DNA of 64,000 nucleotides from CADEDH01 sp965263455 (GCA_965263455.1 CBDHHN010000004.1:2356001-2420000), one strand, 5' to 3'. Shown: positions 16,073 to 24,727, counted from the first letter of the stretch. A program made the numbers and translations. The notes: a model not told the origin generated them from the sequence alone.

Positions 16073-17126
16073 GCCCCATCGGGCCGGGGTCGGCGCCCGA
16101 GGGGCGATGGCCGGGGCCGGCGTCGGGGGCGGCCCGGCGCTCGGCGTCCTGGGTCCGCTCCGACCAGTAGAGGACGATGCCGGTCTCCTCGCCCAGGATC
16201 GAGCCTTCGGTCCCGACGTCGAGTTCCAGCTCCCGGCCCATCAGCTGCGATGCCTGCCAGCTTCGACCCGACCCCAGGAAGGCGTAGCCGCGCGGGTTGT
16301 AGGCGGTCGAGGTGTAGACGGCCAGCGTGATCCGGGCCGGACCGGCGATCTGGTAGCCGCGGAACACGATGGGGTAGAAGTGGGTCCCCCGGGGGAACGG
16401 GTAGGAGACCCGGACCCGGACCCGGGCGTCGTCCCTGGCCTCGTTGCCGAAGGCGTAGACCCCGCCCTCGGTCCGCACCGCCTCCAGCGTCACCGGCGGT
16501 TCGAACCCGTCGAGTGAGGAGTAGCTCAGGGTCTGGCGGGTGGTGGCCAGAGCCAGCTGGGTCCGTTCCAGGTAGTGCTCGTCGAGTTCGACCACGTCGC
16601 GGAACACGCAGGCCTCCTGGGTGAAGGCCTCGCCCAGCTCCTCGTAGTCGGTGACGATCACGGTGGTGGCCTGGCCCGGGAGATAGCCCTCCCAGTCCAT
16701 GTTCATCCGCAGCTCGTAGAGGTCGTCGCCCGGTCCGTCGTGGAGTTCGACCCGCATCTGGAACTTGCGACGGATCCGGGAGGCGGGCACGGTCAGGACG
16801 TCGTCCCGGATGGCCTGGAACGCCTCCAGCTTGTCGGCCGCTGACAGGCCCCGGAACCGGGTCACCACCGCCTTGACGTCGGCGGTGGTTGCGGCGGCGC
16901 GGGTCTCGCGCCAGGCGGTGAGCACCTCGGGTCGGCCGAGTTCGGCCGCCAGGCAGGTGACGAAGTCCTCGCGGCCCGGCACCGAACCGGCCAGCCAACG
17001 GTGCAGGGCCGTGCGGTCGTACCGGTCGAGCCCGATCTGGCGATTGCAGGCCTCGAAGGCCTCGTTCAACTCGCGCCGCTCGATCCGTTGCAGTGCCTCG
17101 GCGAATCCGCCGCTGCCGCTGGCCAT
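16056..17126 (-). CDS. Conserved-looking protein with possible N-terminal XRE-like helix-turn-helix
   Basis: About 356 residues, not recognised. The first 85 residues are helical and include 'RYDRTALHRWLAGSVPGRED' and 'LAAELGRPEVLTAWRETRAA', which look like the HTH-plus-helix layout of actinobacterial XRE-type regulators. The remaining part is beta-rich ('RKFQMRVELHDGPGDDLYEL', 'TVIVTDYEELGEAFTQEA', 'YPFPRGTHFYPIVFRGYQIA') and has no motif that I know. I chose the ATG at 17126, which has AGGA nine bases upstream. The upstream leader contains a perfect 11-bp tandem duplication (17133-17154) and a 16-bp palindrome further out. A regulator or effector-binding protein is possible, but function is unknown. 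Confidence 0.7.
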   Translation of the reverse strand: MASGSGGFAEALQRIERRELNEAFEACNRQIGLDRYDRTALHRWLAGSVPGREDFVTCLAAELGRPEVLTAWRETRAAATTADVKAVVTRFRGLSAADKLEAFQAIRDDVLTVPASRIRRKFQMRVELHDGPGDDLYELRMNMDWEGYLPGQATTVIVTDYEELGEAFTQEACVFRDVVELDEHYLERTQLALATTRQTLSYSSLDGFEPPVTLEAVRTEGGVYAFGNEARDDARVRVRVSYPFPRGTHFYPIVFRGYQIAGPARITLAVYTSTAYNPRGYAFLGSGRSWQASQLMGRELELDVGTEGSILGEETGIVLYWSERTQDAERRAAPDAGPGHRPSGADPGPMGLSAGG

Positions 17127-17229
17127 CACGTTGGTCCTTCTCCGGTCCTTCTCCGGGCCCGGGGACGGTACCGGTCCCCCATTCTGGCCCTGTGAGACAC
17201 GGCTGTGCAACGTGTAGGTGTCGTGCGCA

Positions 17230-17245
17230 CGTGGGCGCGCCCACG
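17230..17245. promoter_or_regulatory. 16-bp perfect palindrome, candidate operator
   Basis: CGTGGGCGCGCCCACG is a perfect palindrome flanked by further GTGCG/CGCAC complementarity. It lies about 105 bases upstream of the XRE-like gene start and could be an autoregulatory site, but no second copy is visible in the window. Confidence 0.4.
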
Positions 17246-17508
17246 CGCACAGCAACCGGGTTGATGATGGTAGTTCCCGCACAGGGTTCCTCCCACCAGA
17301 ATTCAGTACCAACAAGGTTTCGTTGATCGTCCCCCGGATCCCGAACCTTCGGCCCCGCCGCCAACGGGGTCGACCAGAGGAATAGCCGGGTTCGATCACC
17401 TCGCTCGCTGCGGCGGTACGGACGACCGGTACCGGACCCCACGAGCTGTTGGCCGTGGCGGCGGCTGTCGACAGCCGGGTCCGGTGCCGGGTCTGTCCGG
17501 CGGGCGAA

Positions 17509-17542
17509 CACCGTCCCGGGCCTCCTACGCTCCGGGACGGTG
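17509..17542 (-). terminator. GC-rich hairpin downstream of the lytic enzyme gene
   Basis: Arms CACCGTCCCGG (17509-17519) and CCGGGACGGTG (17532-17542) are perfect 11-base complements around a 12-base loop. It follows the stop of the minus-strand GH19-like gene by about 80 bases and has no U-run. Confidence 0.5.
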
Positions 17543-17620
17543 CTTCGCGTCCGGGCTTCGTTGCCCGGGCTCGTCCCCTGACCGGGGCACCCACCGTCGC
17601 CGCCGACCCCGCCCTGTCGG

Positions 17621-18256
17621 TCAGCAGATGTTGACCAACGAGGCCTCGAACTCCCGGGCGTGACGGGCGACGACGTCGGCCCGATGCCGGATCGCCGGCC
17701 GACGACGCGGTCGCCACACCACCCGCCGGGCCCCGATGAGGTCACGGACCTCGGGCCCCAGGTAGTCGGCCAGGCGCTCGCCGGTCAGCGCCCCCTCGAT
17801 CATGCCGACCACGGCGATCTCGGCCGCCACGTCGGGGCGGGCCGCCAGGTCGGGGCGGGTGGTGAGGGGAAGCTGCAGGCGGTCGGCCCATTCCTGGTAG
17901 CCGCGCCGACCCCGGAGCCGGACGTAGCCTCGGCCTCGGAACCGGTTGCCGTCGCCCCGCTCGACGTTGCCCAACTCGTAGCAGAACTCGTCGCCCCACC
18001 CGGTCCCGTCCTCGGTCATCACCCGTCCCATGCGGGTCTCATGGAGGGCGGTGGCCAGTACGTAGGCGAGCTGGATCCGGGACAGGCCGTGGCGACGACC
18101 CACCTGTTCCAGCAGCGACCGGTGCTCGTGGGCTCCGGCCCGCCCGCTCAGGATCGGGGGGCCGCCGTCGAGGCCGGCCCGATCCCCTGCCGGTCGAGTC
18201 TCGTGGGTAGGTCGAAGGTCTCGTTCTCGTCGTCGGCGCTGGTCATGTCCTCGCAT
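17621..18256 (-). CDS. GH19/lysozyme-fold lytic enzyme
   Basis: About 211 residues. The core matches the chitinase class I/endolysin fold: a helix with the catalytic glutamate in 'LAYVLATALHETRMGRVMTE', the loop 'CYELGNVERGDGNRFRGRG', and 'GYVRLRGRRGYQEWADRL', the equivalent of the family's Y-x-GRG-x-x-QLTGR-x-NY motif with QLTG changed to RLRG. Enzymes of this fold cleave peptidoglycan or chitin. No signal peptide or membrane segment is seen. The ATG at 18256 has GGAGG six bases upstream; other in-frame ATGs lie at 18262 and 18295. No phage gene is nearby, so it may be a cell-wall remodelling enzyme or a domesticated phage lysin. Confidence 0.72.
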   Translation of the reverse strand: MRGHDQRRRRERDLRPTHETRPAGDRAGLDGGPPILSGRAGAHEHRSLLEQVGRRHGLSRIQLAYVLATALHETRMGRVMTEDGTGWGDEFCYELGNVERGDGNRFRGRGYVRLRGRRGYQEWADRLQLPLTTRPDLAARPDVAAEIAVVGMIEGALTGERLADYLGPEVRDLIGARRVVWRPRRRPAIRHRADVVARHAREFEASLVNIC

Positions 18257-18466
18257 CGGCATCCTCCCTCCGGCCCCTCCGGGCCGCCCTGGCATCCGTC
18301 GGATCGTCGTGGTTCCTTCCTCGGCGTCGGTGTGCCACGCCAACCCCTACGCCGCCGACGCCCCGACCAGGAGGACGCCATGGCGAATTCAGGGATTCTT
18401 CGCCCAACGGTCACGGTGGCGACGTAGCCCCTCAAACGACGTGACAGGAAGGCAGGCAGCGGCAAC

Positions 18467-19096
18467 ATGGACTTCCACTGGCGACCGGGGTCCCACTCGG
18501 GACCCGGGAGACACTGTCGTTCGTCGATCGACAACGACGACCCTCGACGATCGGCCGCCGGGTACGACCGACCCGGCTGCAGCTCGAGCCCCGATGTCAC
18601 GTCGACCTCGGGCCTCGACACCCGCCCCGCCCAACCGCCCGAGCCGGGCGCTGCTCCGAGCTCCGGCCTGCGCTCCGACCCCGAACCCGGCCCCGGGGCC
18701 GATCCCGGGCCGGACCCACGGGGCGAGGCCCCGCTCGACTCCCGCCCGGCCTCGGCCCTCGACGTGTGGCTGGAGCTGGCCACGGGACAGGAGCCAGCGG
18801 CCGGCCAGGGCGAGAGCGGTGACGCCGACCCCTCCCCACCCGCCGAACCCGATCCGGGTCTGGCCCCCGACCTGGTGGCCGATGTCGAGCGGCTCCTGGA
18901 GGTGCTCGACGACCACCCGGTCGGCCTCAAGCCGCCGACCGCGGCGGACCTGACCGACGAGGCCTGGAGCCAGCTCGATCCGATCCGTCGCCGGTCCTAC
19001 GCCCGACGCCAGTTGGGCCGGCTCGACCCGCGACTGATCCCGCGGGCCGTGTCCCGCTGGGCCCGGCGTCACCGCCGCAACCGGCCCCGCTGTTGA
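18467..19096 (+). CDS. Unknown protein with Asp/Pro-rich N-terminus and basic C-terminus
   Basis: About 209 residues, no family recognised. Residues 1-125 are low-complexity, rich in Pro, Gly, Ser and Asp. The C-terminal 80 residues look folded and helical: 'LAPDLVADVERLLEVLDDHP' and 'TAADLTDEAWSQLDPIRRRS', ending in a very basic stretch 'VSRWARRHRRNRPR'. A cysteine is the last residue. The ATG at 18467 has AGGAAGG about 19 bases upstream, which is far, so the start is uncertain. It is transcribed in the same direction as the RNA methyltransferase gene that follows after 112 bases. Confidence 0.55.
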   Translation: MDFHWRPGSHSGPGRHCRSSIDNDDPRRSAAGYDRPGCSSSPDVTSTSGLDTRPAQPPEPGAAPSSGLRSDPEPGPGADPGPDPRGEAPLDSRPASALDVWLELATGQEPAAGQGESGDADPSPPAEPDPGLAPDLVADVERLLEVLDDHPVGLKPPTAADLTDEAWSQLDPIRRRSYARRQLGRLDPRLIPRAVSRWARRHRRNRPRC

Positions 19097-19208
19097 TCAC
19101 GGCCCACGGTTGAGGGTCGACCGTGGGCGGGCCCGCCGCCGCCCACCGGCCGCCCGGGCCCGGCCGTCGCCACCACAGCGGGCGCCGACCCTGGCACCAT
19201 GATCGGCG

Positions 19209-20819
19209 GTGGTGACCCGCGACGAGCTTCCTCCCGGTTTCGTCGAGCGCCTGGCCCCGGTGCTGGGGGCGGGCCTCGACGACTTCGTGGCCTCCCAGGC
19301 CCGGTTCCGGACCCGCGGCCTCCGTTGGAACCCGGCCAAGGTGTCACCCGACGAGCGTCGGGGCCTGTTGGCCCTCGACACCGAGCCGGTGCCGTGGTGC
19401 CCGGACGGTGAACGCCTGATCGGCTCCGATGGCCTCGGAGGTCATCCGGCCCACCTGGCCGGGCTCTTCTACCTCCAGGAACCGTCGGCCATGGCCGTGG
19501 TCGAGGCCCTGGCTCCGGAACCGGGGTGGCGGGTGGCCGATCTGGCCGCCGCCCCCGGCGGCAAGACCACCCACCTGGCGGCCCGGGTCGGACCCGACGG
19601 CCTGGTGGTGGCCAACGAGATCGACCGCCGACGACTGCGGGCCCTTCACGACAACCTCGACCTCTGGGGCTCGGCCAACGTCGTGACCACCAGCCTCCCG
19701 CTGGACGCCCTGGCCGCCCTCGAGGGCGAAGGATTCGACGGTGTCGTGCTCGACGCGCCCTGTTCCGGCGAGGCCCTGTTTCGCCGCGATCCCGCCGCCG
19801 TGCGTCACTGGTCGCCCGCCGCGGTCGAGGGCTCGGCCCGGCGCCAGGCGCAGCTCCTGACCCAGGCCGCGGCCGTCGTCCGCCCCGGCGGGGTCCTCGT
19901 CTACAGCACCTGCAGCTTCAGCCCGGAGGAGAACGAGGATCGGGTGGCCGGGTTCCTGGCCGACCAGCCGGGCTGGACCCTGGAGGACTGCGCCCGCCTC
20001 CTGGACGTCGACCCGGGGCTGGCCCGGCCCCCCTACGCCACCGAACTGACGGCCCGGCTCTGGCCCCACCGGGTGCCGGGCGAGGGCCAGTTCGTGGCCC
20101 GTCTCCGCCGCGAGCCCTCGGCCGGGCCCCGGCGCCCCCTCCTCCCCGACGCGTCCGGCGGCGTCGACCCGGTGGACGGCGTCGGCCCGGGGTCGGGCCC
20201 ATCGTCGACGGGTTCGGTCCCGGGTTCGGTGTCGGGTTCGGCCGGTCGACGTCGGGGTTCGGCCCGGGCCGCGGGACGCCGGAGCCGGGATCGCGTCGAC
20301 GGCGGCCGGCGGTCGGGATCGGCCCACGACCGCGGGTCGTCGGGTCGAAGCGCGCGGACCGGGGCCGACGTCGACCCCCTCGACGGTTGGGCCCGGTTCC
20401 GTCGGCGGTCGCTGTGGATCCGCGAGCCCGATGCCGACGCCCTGGTCGTGACCGGTGACCGGATCTGGGCCCGGCCCGCCGTCCCGGTCCCCCTCGACGG
20501 TCTGGAACTGGTCCGGCCCGGCCTACCCCTGGGTCGTCAACGGCCCGGCCGTTTCGTGCCCGACCCGGCCCTGGCCACGGCCCTGACCGGCGACGAGGCG
20601 GCCGAGGTCCGCTCCTGGGCGGCGGATGATCGGCGCCTGGCCGCCTTCGGTCGGGGTGAGACGATCGAGGACGACGGTCGCGACGGGTGGGTTCTGGTGG
20701 CGCTCGATCGGTGGGGCCTGGCCTGGGGTCATCGGACCGGGGGCCGGATCAAGAACCACGTCCCGGCCCACGTGCGACGCCAGGCCGCGGCTCACCAACG
20801 ACGAAGCGACCCGGCCTGA
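19209..20819 (+). CDS. RsmF/NSUN-type RNA (cytosine-5) methyltransferase
   Basis: About 536 residues. The SAM-binding motif 'VADLAAAPGGKTTHLAARVG' and the two catalytic cysteine motifs, 'VVLDAPCSGEALFRRD' and 'VLVYSTCSFSPEENEDRV', identify an RNA m5C methyltransferase; the EN-D after TCS is typical. The N-terminal RNA-recognition part is short, as in RsmF. A low-complexity Ser/Gly/Arg insert of about 80 residues (near 310-390) separates the catalytic domain from a C-terminal PUA-like domain ('GRGETIEDDGRDGWVLVALD', 'GLAWGHRTGGRIKNHVPAHV'). Likely role: m5C modification of 16S rRNA. The GTG at 19209 is followed at once by another GTG that could also serve. Confidence 0.85.
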   Translation: MVTRDELPPGFVERLAPVLGAGLDDFVASQARFRTRGLRWNPAKVSPDERRGLLALDTEPVPWCPDGERLIGSDGLGGHPAHLAGLFYLQEPSAMAVVEALAPEPGWRVADLAAAPGGKTTHLAARVGPDGLVVANEIDRRRLRALHDNLDLWGSANVVTTSLPLDALAALEGEGFDGVVLDAPCSGEALFRRDPAAVRHWSPAAVEGSARRQAQLLTQAAAVVRPGGVLVYSTCSFSPEENEDRVAGFLADQPGWTLEDCARLLDVDPGLARPPYATELTARLWPHRVPGEGQFVARLRREPSAGPRRPLLPDASGGVDPVDGVGPGSGPSSTGSVPGSVSGSAGRRRGSARAAGRRSRDRVDGGRRSGSAHDRGSSGRSARTGADVDPLDGWARFRRRSLWIREPDADALVVTGDRIWARPAVPVPLDGLELVRPGLPLGRQRPGRFVPDPALATALTGDEAAEVRSWAADDRRLAAFGRGETIEDDGRDGWVLVALDRWGLAWGHRTGGRIKNHVPAHVRRQAAAHQRRSDPA

Positions 20820-20950
20820 GCCGGCCGTTCGCCGACTCGGACCGGGTCGATCCGCACGTATCCGGGTTCCGCCCGACCACGGTGGTCCGAGCCGTCGGGG
20901 CCCGGCGGTGGAGCGGGTGGGGCCGACGAGGTCGGGCCCCGGTGGACTTA

Positions 20951-21451
20951 TCAGCCCAGGGCGCCGATGGCGGCGTCGTAGTCGGGCTCGTCGGCGATCT
21001 CGGGCACGAGCTGGCTGTGGATGACGGTGCCGTCACCGTCGACGACCACCACGGCCCGGGCGCACAGCCCGGCCAGCGGACCGTCGGTCATGCCGACGCC
21101 GTAGTCGCTGAGGAACTCACCGTTCTTGAACGTGGAACCGGTGGTGACGTTCTCGATGCCCTCGGCCCCGCAGAAGCGACCCTGGGCGAACGGAAGGTCG
21201 GCCGACACGCACAGCACGGTGGTGTTGTCGAGCGCCGAGGCCTTCTCGTTGAAGGCGCGGACGCTGTTGGCGCAGGTCGGGGTGTCGACCGAGGGGAAGA
21301 TGTTCAGCACCACGCGCTGGCCGGCCAGGTCGGCCGAGGTGACCGGGCTGAGGTCGGTCTTGGTCAGCGAGAAGGCGGGGGCGGCCGAGCCGACGGCCGG
21401 CAGGTCACCGCTGGTGTTGACGGGGTTGCCGCGGAGGGCGGTTTGAGCCAT
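20951..21451 (-). CDS. tpx: Thiol peroxidase (Tpx-type peroxiredoxin)
   Basis: About 166 residues, the normal Tpx length. The peroxidatic cysteine lies in 'FPSVDTPTCANSVRAFNEKA' (TPTC motif) and the resolving cysteine in 'LPFAQGRFCGAEGIENV', the spacing of atypical two-cysteine peroxiredoxins. The N-terminal 'ALRGNPVNTSGDLPAVGSAA' is also typical. It reduces hydrogen peroxide and alkyl hydroperoxides with thioredoxin in the cytoplasm. The ATG at 21451 fits the family's start. The gene lies 71 bases downstream of the SARP regulator gene on the same strand. Confidence 0.95.
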   Translation of the reverse strand: MAQTALRGNPVNTSGDLPAVGSAAPAFSLTKTDLSPVTSADLAGQRVVLNIFPSVDTPTCANSVRAFNEKASALDNTTVLCVSADLPFAQGRFCGAEGIENVTTGSTFKNGEFLSDYGVGMTDGPLAGLCARAVVVVDGDGTVIHSQLVPEIADEPDYDAAIGALG

Positions 21452-21522
21452 GGAAGCGTTGCTCCTGTGATCCTGGAAGGGGGTTGGCCTTGACGGGCGC
21501 ACCCTAGCGTCCCGCCACCGTC

Positions 21523-24417
21523 CTAGTGCTGGTCGCGACCCCGGTCGTGCTGCCAGGGGGAACGACGCATGCCCCGTTCCGACCGGAGGGCCTCGGCCTC
21601 ACGTTCCCGCTCCTCGGCCCCGGGTCCGTCGCCCTCGAGGCGCAGGGCGCGGGCCGCCAGCTCGGTCGCCCACGCCGCGTTGCGGCCGTCGTTGGTCTCA
21701 CTGGCCACGGCCAGCGCCTGCTCGGCCAGTGCCCGGGCCCCGCCGTGGCCCCGTTCCAGGGCGATCACGGCCCGGGCGATCAGGGCCCACCCCTGGCCCC
21801 GGCGGTCGCCGAGGGCTGCGAACCCGGCTTCGGACCGCAGGGCGGCGGCCTCGGCCTCGTCCAGTCGGCCCAGCTCGGTCAGGCACAGGGCGTCGTGGTT
21901 GTCGGCCCAGGTGGCGATCCAGGCATCGTCGAGGGTGCCGTGGGCGACGCCGTCCCGGATCCGTTGGTTGTAGGTCAAGGCCAGCGCCGGGTCGCCCCCG
22001 AGGCGGGCCTGCATGGCCGGGGCCGAGGTGGCGACGGCCAGGCCGTAGGCGTCGCCCTCGGCCTCGGCCACCTCCAGGGCCAGGTCGGACAGGCGACGGG
22101 CCCGGTCCCGATCGTCCAGCTCCGAGCTGAGGTAGGCGTACCATCCGACGAGCAGACCGAGATCGGCCATCGGCTCGATCGGTCCCGCCGCTCGCCCGTC
22201 ATCGGGTATGCCGGCGGCGGTGACGAACCGGCTGGTCCAGGTGTTGGCCTCGGCCAGCGAGCCCCGCCAGTCCCAGAACCGACCGAGACGGGCGGCGATG
22301 CGGACCCCGACCTCCAGGCGGGCCCGGTCGGCGGGGTCGGCGGCCAGGGCGTGGGCCATGGCGGCCCGGTAGTTGTCGGCGTCGACCACGAGCCGGGCGT
22401 GGGCCTCGGCCTGCCCGGCGCCGGCCAGCAGGGCGTCGGTGGCGGTGGCCCGATCGGCGAAGAACCGGGCGTGGGCCGATCGGGCCCGTTCCTGCTCCGC
22501 TTCGTCGAGTACGCCTCCGAGTAGATCGAGGGCCAGGTGGCGGATCGTCTCGGGCAATCGGAACCGACTGCCGCCGCCGGCCGGCATCCGCCACAGCACC
22601 GAGCGGACCACCAGGCCGGCCAGGTGGCGACGGACCTCGTCGAGCCCGGTCCCGGTCACGGCGGCCGCCGACTCGGCGTCGAATCCCCCGGCGAAGACGG
22701 AGACCAGACCGACGAAGCGCCGCTCGTCATCGCTCAGCAGACCGAGACTCCAGGTCACGGCGGCGCGGAGGGTCTGCTGGCGGGCCGGGGCGTCCCGGGC
22801 CCCCCGGTCCAGCAGGTCGACCTGGTCGAGCCGGTCGAGTTGGTCGCCCAGGAGGCGGGCCAGTTCGATCGGGGTGTAGAGGTCGCAGCGGGCGGCCGCC
22901 AGCTCGATGGCCAGGGGGAGGCCGTCGAGGGCGGCCACGATGTTGGCCACCGCCGCCAGCTCACCCTCGGCCCCGGCGTCGCCGGCCTCCAGGGTCGGGA
23001 TCAGGTCGGGGGCCACCGCCTCGGCCCGGTCGAGGAACAGCCGCACCGCCGGTGCCTCGTCGAGCCGGGCGAACGGCGAACCCGACTGCCCCGGCAAACC
23101 CAGGGGCGGCACCGGCAGGCGCCGCTCGCCCCCGATCTCCAGGGGAGCCTGGCTGGTGGCCAGGACCCGCAGGTGATCACAGGCGGCCAGAAGCCGGGCC
23201 ACCAGCGGGGCCACGCTGTCGAGCAGGTGCTCGCAGTTGTCGACGATCAGCAGCAGGCGTCGCCGGCCGATGAACTCGACCAGGGTGGGGACCAGATCAC
23301 CCGACCACGACTCGGGCATGTCGACCGCTTCGGCCAGGGCGGCGCCGAGGAGCGAGGGATCGGCCAGATCGTCGAGGCGGACCAGACGGACGCCGTCGGC
23401 CCCGACTTCGGTCCCGACACCGGTGTCGGTGTCGGCCTCGGTGTCGGCCCGATGGTCGAGACTGCGGCCGTCGACCAGACGGCGACCGACCTCGACGGCC
23501 AGGCGCGTCTTGCCGGACCCGCCGGGTCCCACCAGCGTCAGCAGGCGGTGCGACCCCAGCGCCTCGCCCACCCGCAGCAACTCGGTCTCCCGGCCCACGA
23601 TGGGGGTGGGGGGTGTCGGCAGGTTGTGGGCCACCGGCGGGGTCGTCGGCGTCGTCGGCCGCAGGGTCTCGTCCTGGCCCAGGATCCGCTGTTCCAACTC
23701 ACGTAGGGCAGGCGAGGGCGACAGGCCCGATTCGGCCAGCCGGTCGGCGGCCCGCTGGTAGGTCCGCAGGGCGTCGGCCTGGCGGTCGACCTGGTAGAGG
23801 GCCGTCATCAGTCGGGCCCACAGGCCCTCCCGCCGGGGGTGGGCCACCACCAGCGACTCCAGATCGGCGACCACCGACCCCGGACCCTGGGCCGCCGACC
23901 GGGCGTCGAGGGCCAGGAGGTGGGCGTCGAGCCGGCGTTCCTCCAACCGGACCCGCTCGGCCTCGACCACGGGCACGTCGTCGAAGCCGGCCAGGGCCGG
24001 ACCCCGCCACAGGTCCAGGGCCTCGTTTGCCGCCGCCAGCGCCTGGGCCGGCCGGTCGTCGTCCAGGGCGAGGGCGGCGTCGGTCACCAGGCGCTCGAAA
24101 CGGGCGGCGTCGACGTCGTGATCCTCCAGCGCCAGCCGGTACCCGTCGTCGGTCGAGCGCAGGATCCGGGGTGGTTCGTTGCGGGCTCGGCCCGGCTCCA
24201 ACACCTTGCGGATCTGGGCCACGGCGTGCTGGAGGGTGTTGGCCGGGTTGGCCGGCAGGTCCTCGCCCCACACCTGGTCGATCAGGCGGTCGGTGCCCAC
24301 GGCCCGGCCTCCGGCCACCAGCAGCACGGCGAGGACCGAGCGGGCGCGGCCACCGGCCACCTCCACCTCGGCCCCATCGGCCTCCACCCGGAGCGGGCCC
24401 AGGATCTCGAACCGCAT
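21523..24417 (-). CDS. SARP/AfsR-like transcriptional regulator (BTAD plus ATPase plus TPR)
   Basis: About 964 residues. The N-terminus is an OmpR-type winged helix ('MRFEILGPLRVEADGAEVEV', 'GTDRLIDQVWGEDLPANPAN') joined to a bacterial transcriptional activation domain ('VDAARFERLVTDAALALDDD', 'LRTYQRAADRLAESGLSPSP'). A NB-ARC-like ATPase follows: Walker A 'LLTLVGPGGSGKTRLAVEVG' and Walker B 'RRLLLIVDNCEHLLDSVAP'. Then come winged-helix and TPR-like helical repeats to the end. Such proteins activate secondary-metabolite or stress genes in actinobacteria. It is divergent from the SRPBCC/SDR operon and may control it through the 14-bp direct repeats between them. A TACGCT lies six bases before its ATG, suggesting a leaderless message. 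Confidence 0.9.
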   Translation of the reverse strand: MRFEILGPLRVEADGAEVEVAGGRARSVLAVLLVAGGRAVGTDRLIDQVWGEDLPANPANTLQHAVAQIRKVLEPGRARNEPPRILRSTDDGYRLALEDHDVDAARFERLVTDAALALDDDRPAQALAAANEALDLWRGPALAGFDDVPVVEAERVRLEERRLDAHLLALDARSAAQGPGSVVADLESLVVAHPRREGLWARLMTALYQVDRQADALRTYQRAADRLAESGLSPSPALRELEQRILGQDETLRPTTPTTPPVAHNLPTPPTPIVGRETELLRVGEALGSHRLLTLVGPGGSGKTRLAVEVGRRLVDGRSLDHRADTEADTDTGVGTEVGADGVRLVRLDDLADPSLLGAALAEAVDMPESWSGDLVPTLVEFIGRRRLLLIVDNCEHLLDSVAPLVARLLAACDHLRVLATSQAPLEIGGERRLPVPPLGLPGQSGSPFARLDEAPAVRLFLDRAEAVAPDLIPTLEAGDAGAEGELAAVANIVAALDGLPLAIELAAARCDLYTPIELARLLGDQLDRLDQVDLLDRGARDAPARQQTLRAAVTWSLGLLSDDERRFVGLVSVFAGGFDAESAAAVTGTGLDEVRRHLAGLVVRSVLWRMPAGGGSRFRLPETIRHLALDLLGGVLDEAEQERARSAHARFFADRATATDALLAGAGQAEAHARLVVDADNYRAAMAHALAADPADRARLEVGVRIAARLGRFWDWRGSLAEANTWTSRFVTAAGIPDDGRAAGPIEPMADLGLLVGWYAYLSSELDDRDRARRLSDLALEVAEAEGDAYGLAVATSAPAMQARLGGDPALALTYNQRIRDGVAHGTLDDAWIATWADNHDALCLTELGRLDEAEAAALRSEAGFAALGDRRGQGWALIARAVIALERGHGGARALAEQALAVASETNDGRNAAWATELAARALRLEGDGPGAEEREREAEALRSERGMRRSPWQHDRGRDQH

Positions 24418-24423
24418 GCACTG

Positions 24424-24429
24424 AGCGTA
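24424..24429 (-). promoter_or_regulatory. Leaderless -10 element (TACGCT) for the SARP gene
   Basis: On the minus strand TACGCT is followed by CAGTGC and then the ATG at 24417. Same pattern as other leaderless starts in the window. Confidence 0.5.
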
Positions 24430-24615
24430 CCCACGGCCCCGACGCCGCTTCGGGCCCTCGGGGCCGACCCACAGTCGGCCCACAGTCGGCCGACAGCGGG
24501 CCCCAAGCGCCGCCCGCCACCGTGGTGGCAACGGCGGCCCACCGTCACCGGGCCACCGACACCCCCCAATGTTCGCCCACCGGGTTCGCCGGGTTCGCCG
24601 GGTGAGCCCCGATGC

Positions 24616-24657
24616 CCCCAACCGGAAAGCCCCAACCGGAAAGCCCCAACCGGAAAG
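24616..24657. repeat. Three perfect 14-bp direct repeats, candidate SARP binding site
   Basis: CCCCAACCGGAAAG occurs three times head to tail (24616-24629, 24630-24643, 24644-24657). The array ends 13 bases before the leader ORF's ATG and lies between the SARP gene and the divergent SRPBCC/SDR operon. SARP proteins are known to bind direct repeats near the -35 region, though normally with 11- or 22-bp spacing. Confidence 0.8.
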
Positions 24658-24670
24658 CGAGGTACGCACC

Positions 24671-24727
24671 ATGACGAGCAACCGACCTTCGGCCCGACGC
24701 CGGGCCCTGGCCGGTCGGGTCCCGTGA
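24671..24727 (+). CDS. 18-residue leader peptide overlapping the SRPBCC gene
   Basis: An ATG at 24671 with GAGG eight bases upstream opens an 18-codon frame (MTSNRPSARRRALAGRVP) that ends in a TGA overlapping the next gene's GTG start (GTGA). The overlap and the good ribosome binding site suggest that translation of this short, Arg-rich frame drives translation of the SRPBCC gene. No independent function can be assigned. Confidence 0.5.
   Translation: MTSNRPSARRRALAGRVP

Larger units (their letters stand above)
17127..17620. other. Long intergenic region with tandem duplication, palindrome and hairpin
   Basis: About 490 bases without a convincing gene. From left to right it holds a tandem 11-bp duplication of GGTCCTTCTCC (17133-17154, just upstream of the minus-strand gene's start), a TACCGT that could serve that gene as -10, a 16-bp palindrome at 17230-17245, and a hairpin at 17509-17542 near the 3' end of the lytic enzyme gene. 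The rest looks unstructured to my eye. Confidence 0.6.

Noticed and set aside
17621..19096. Prophage or phage-remnant region around the lytic enzyme
   Set aside because: No integrase, capsid, terminase or tail genes, and neighbouring genes have ordinary chromosomal character.
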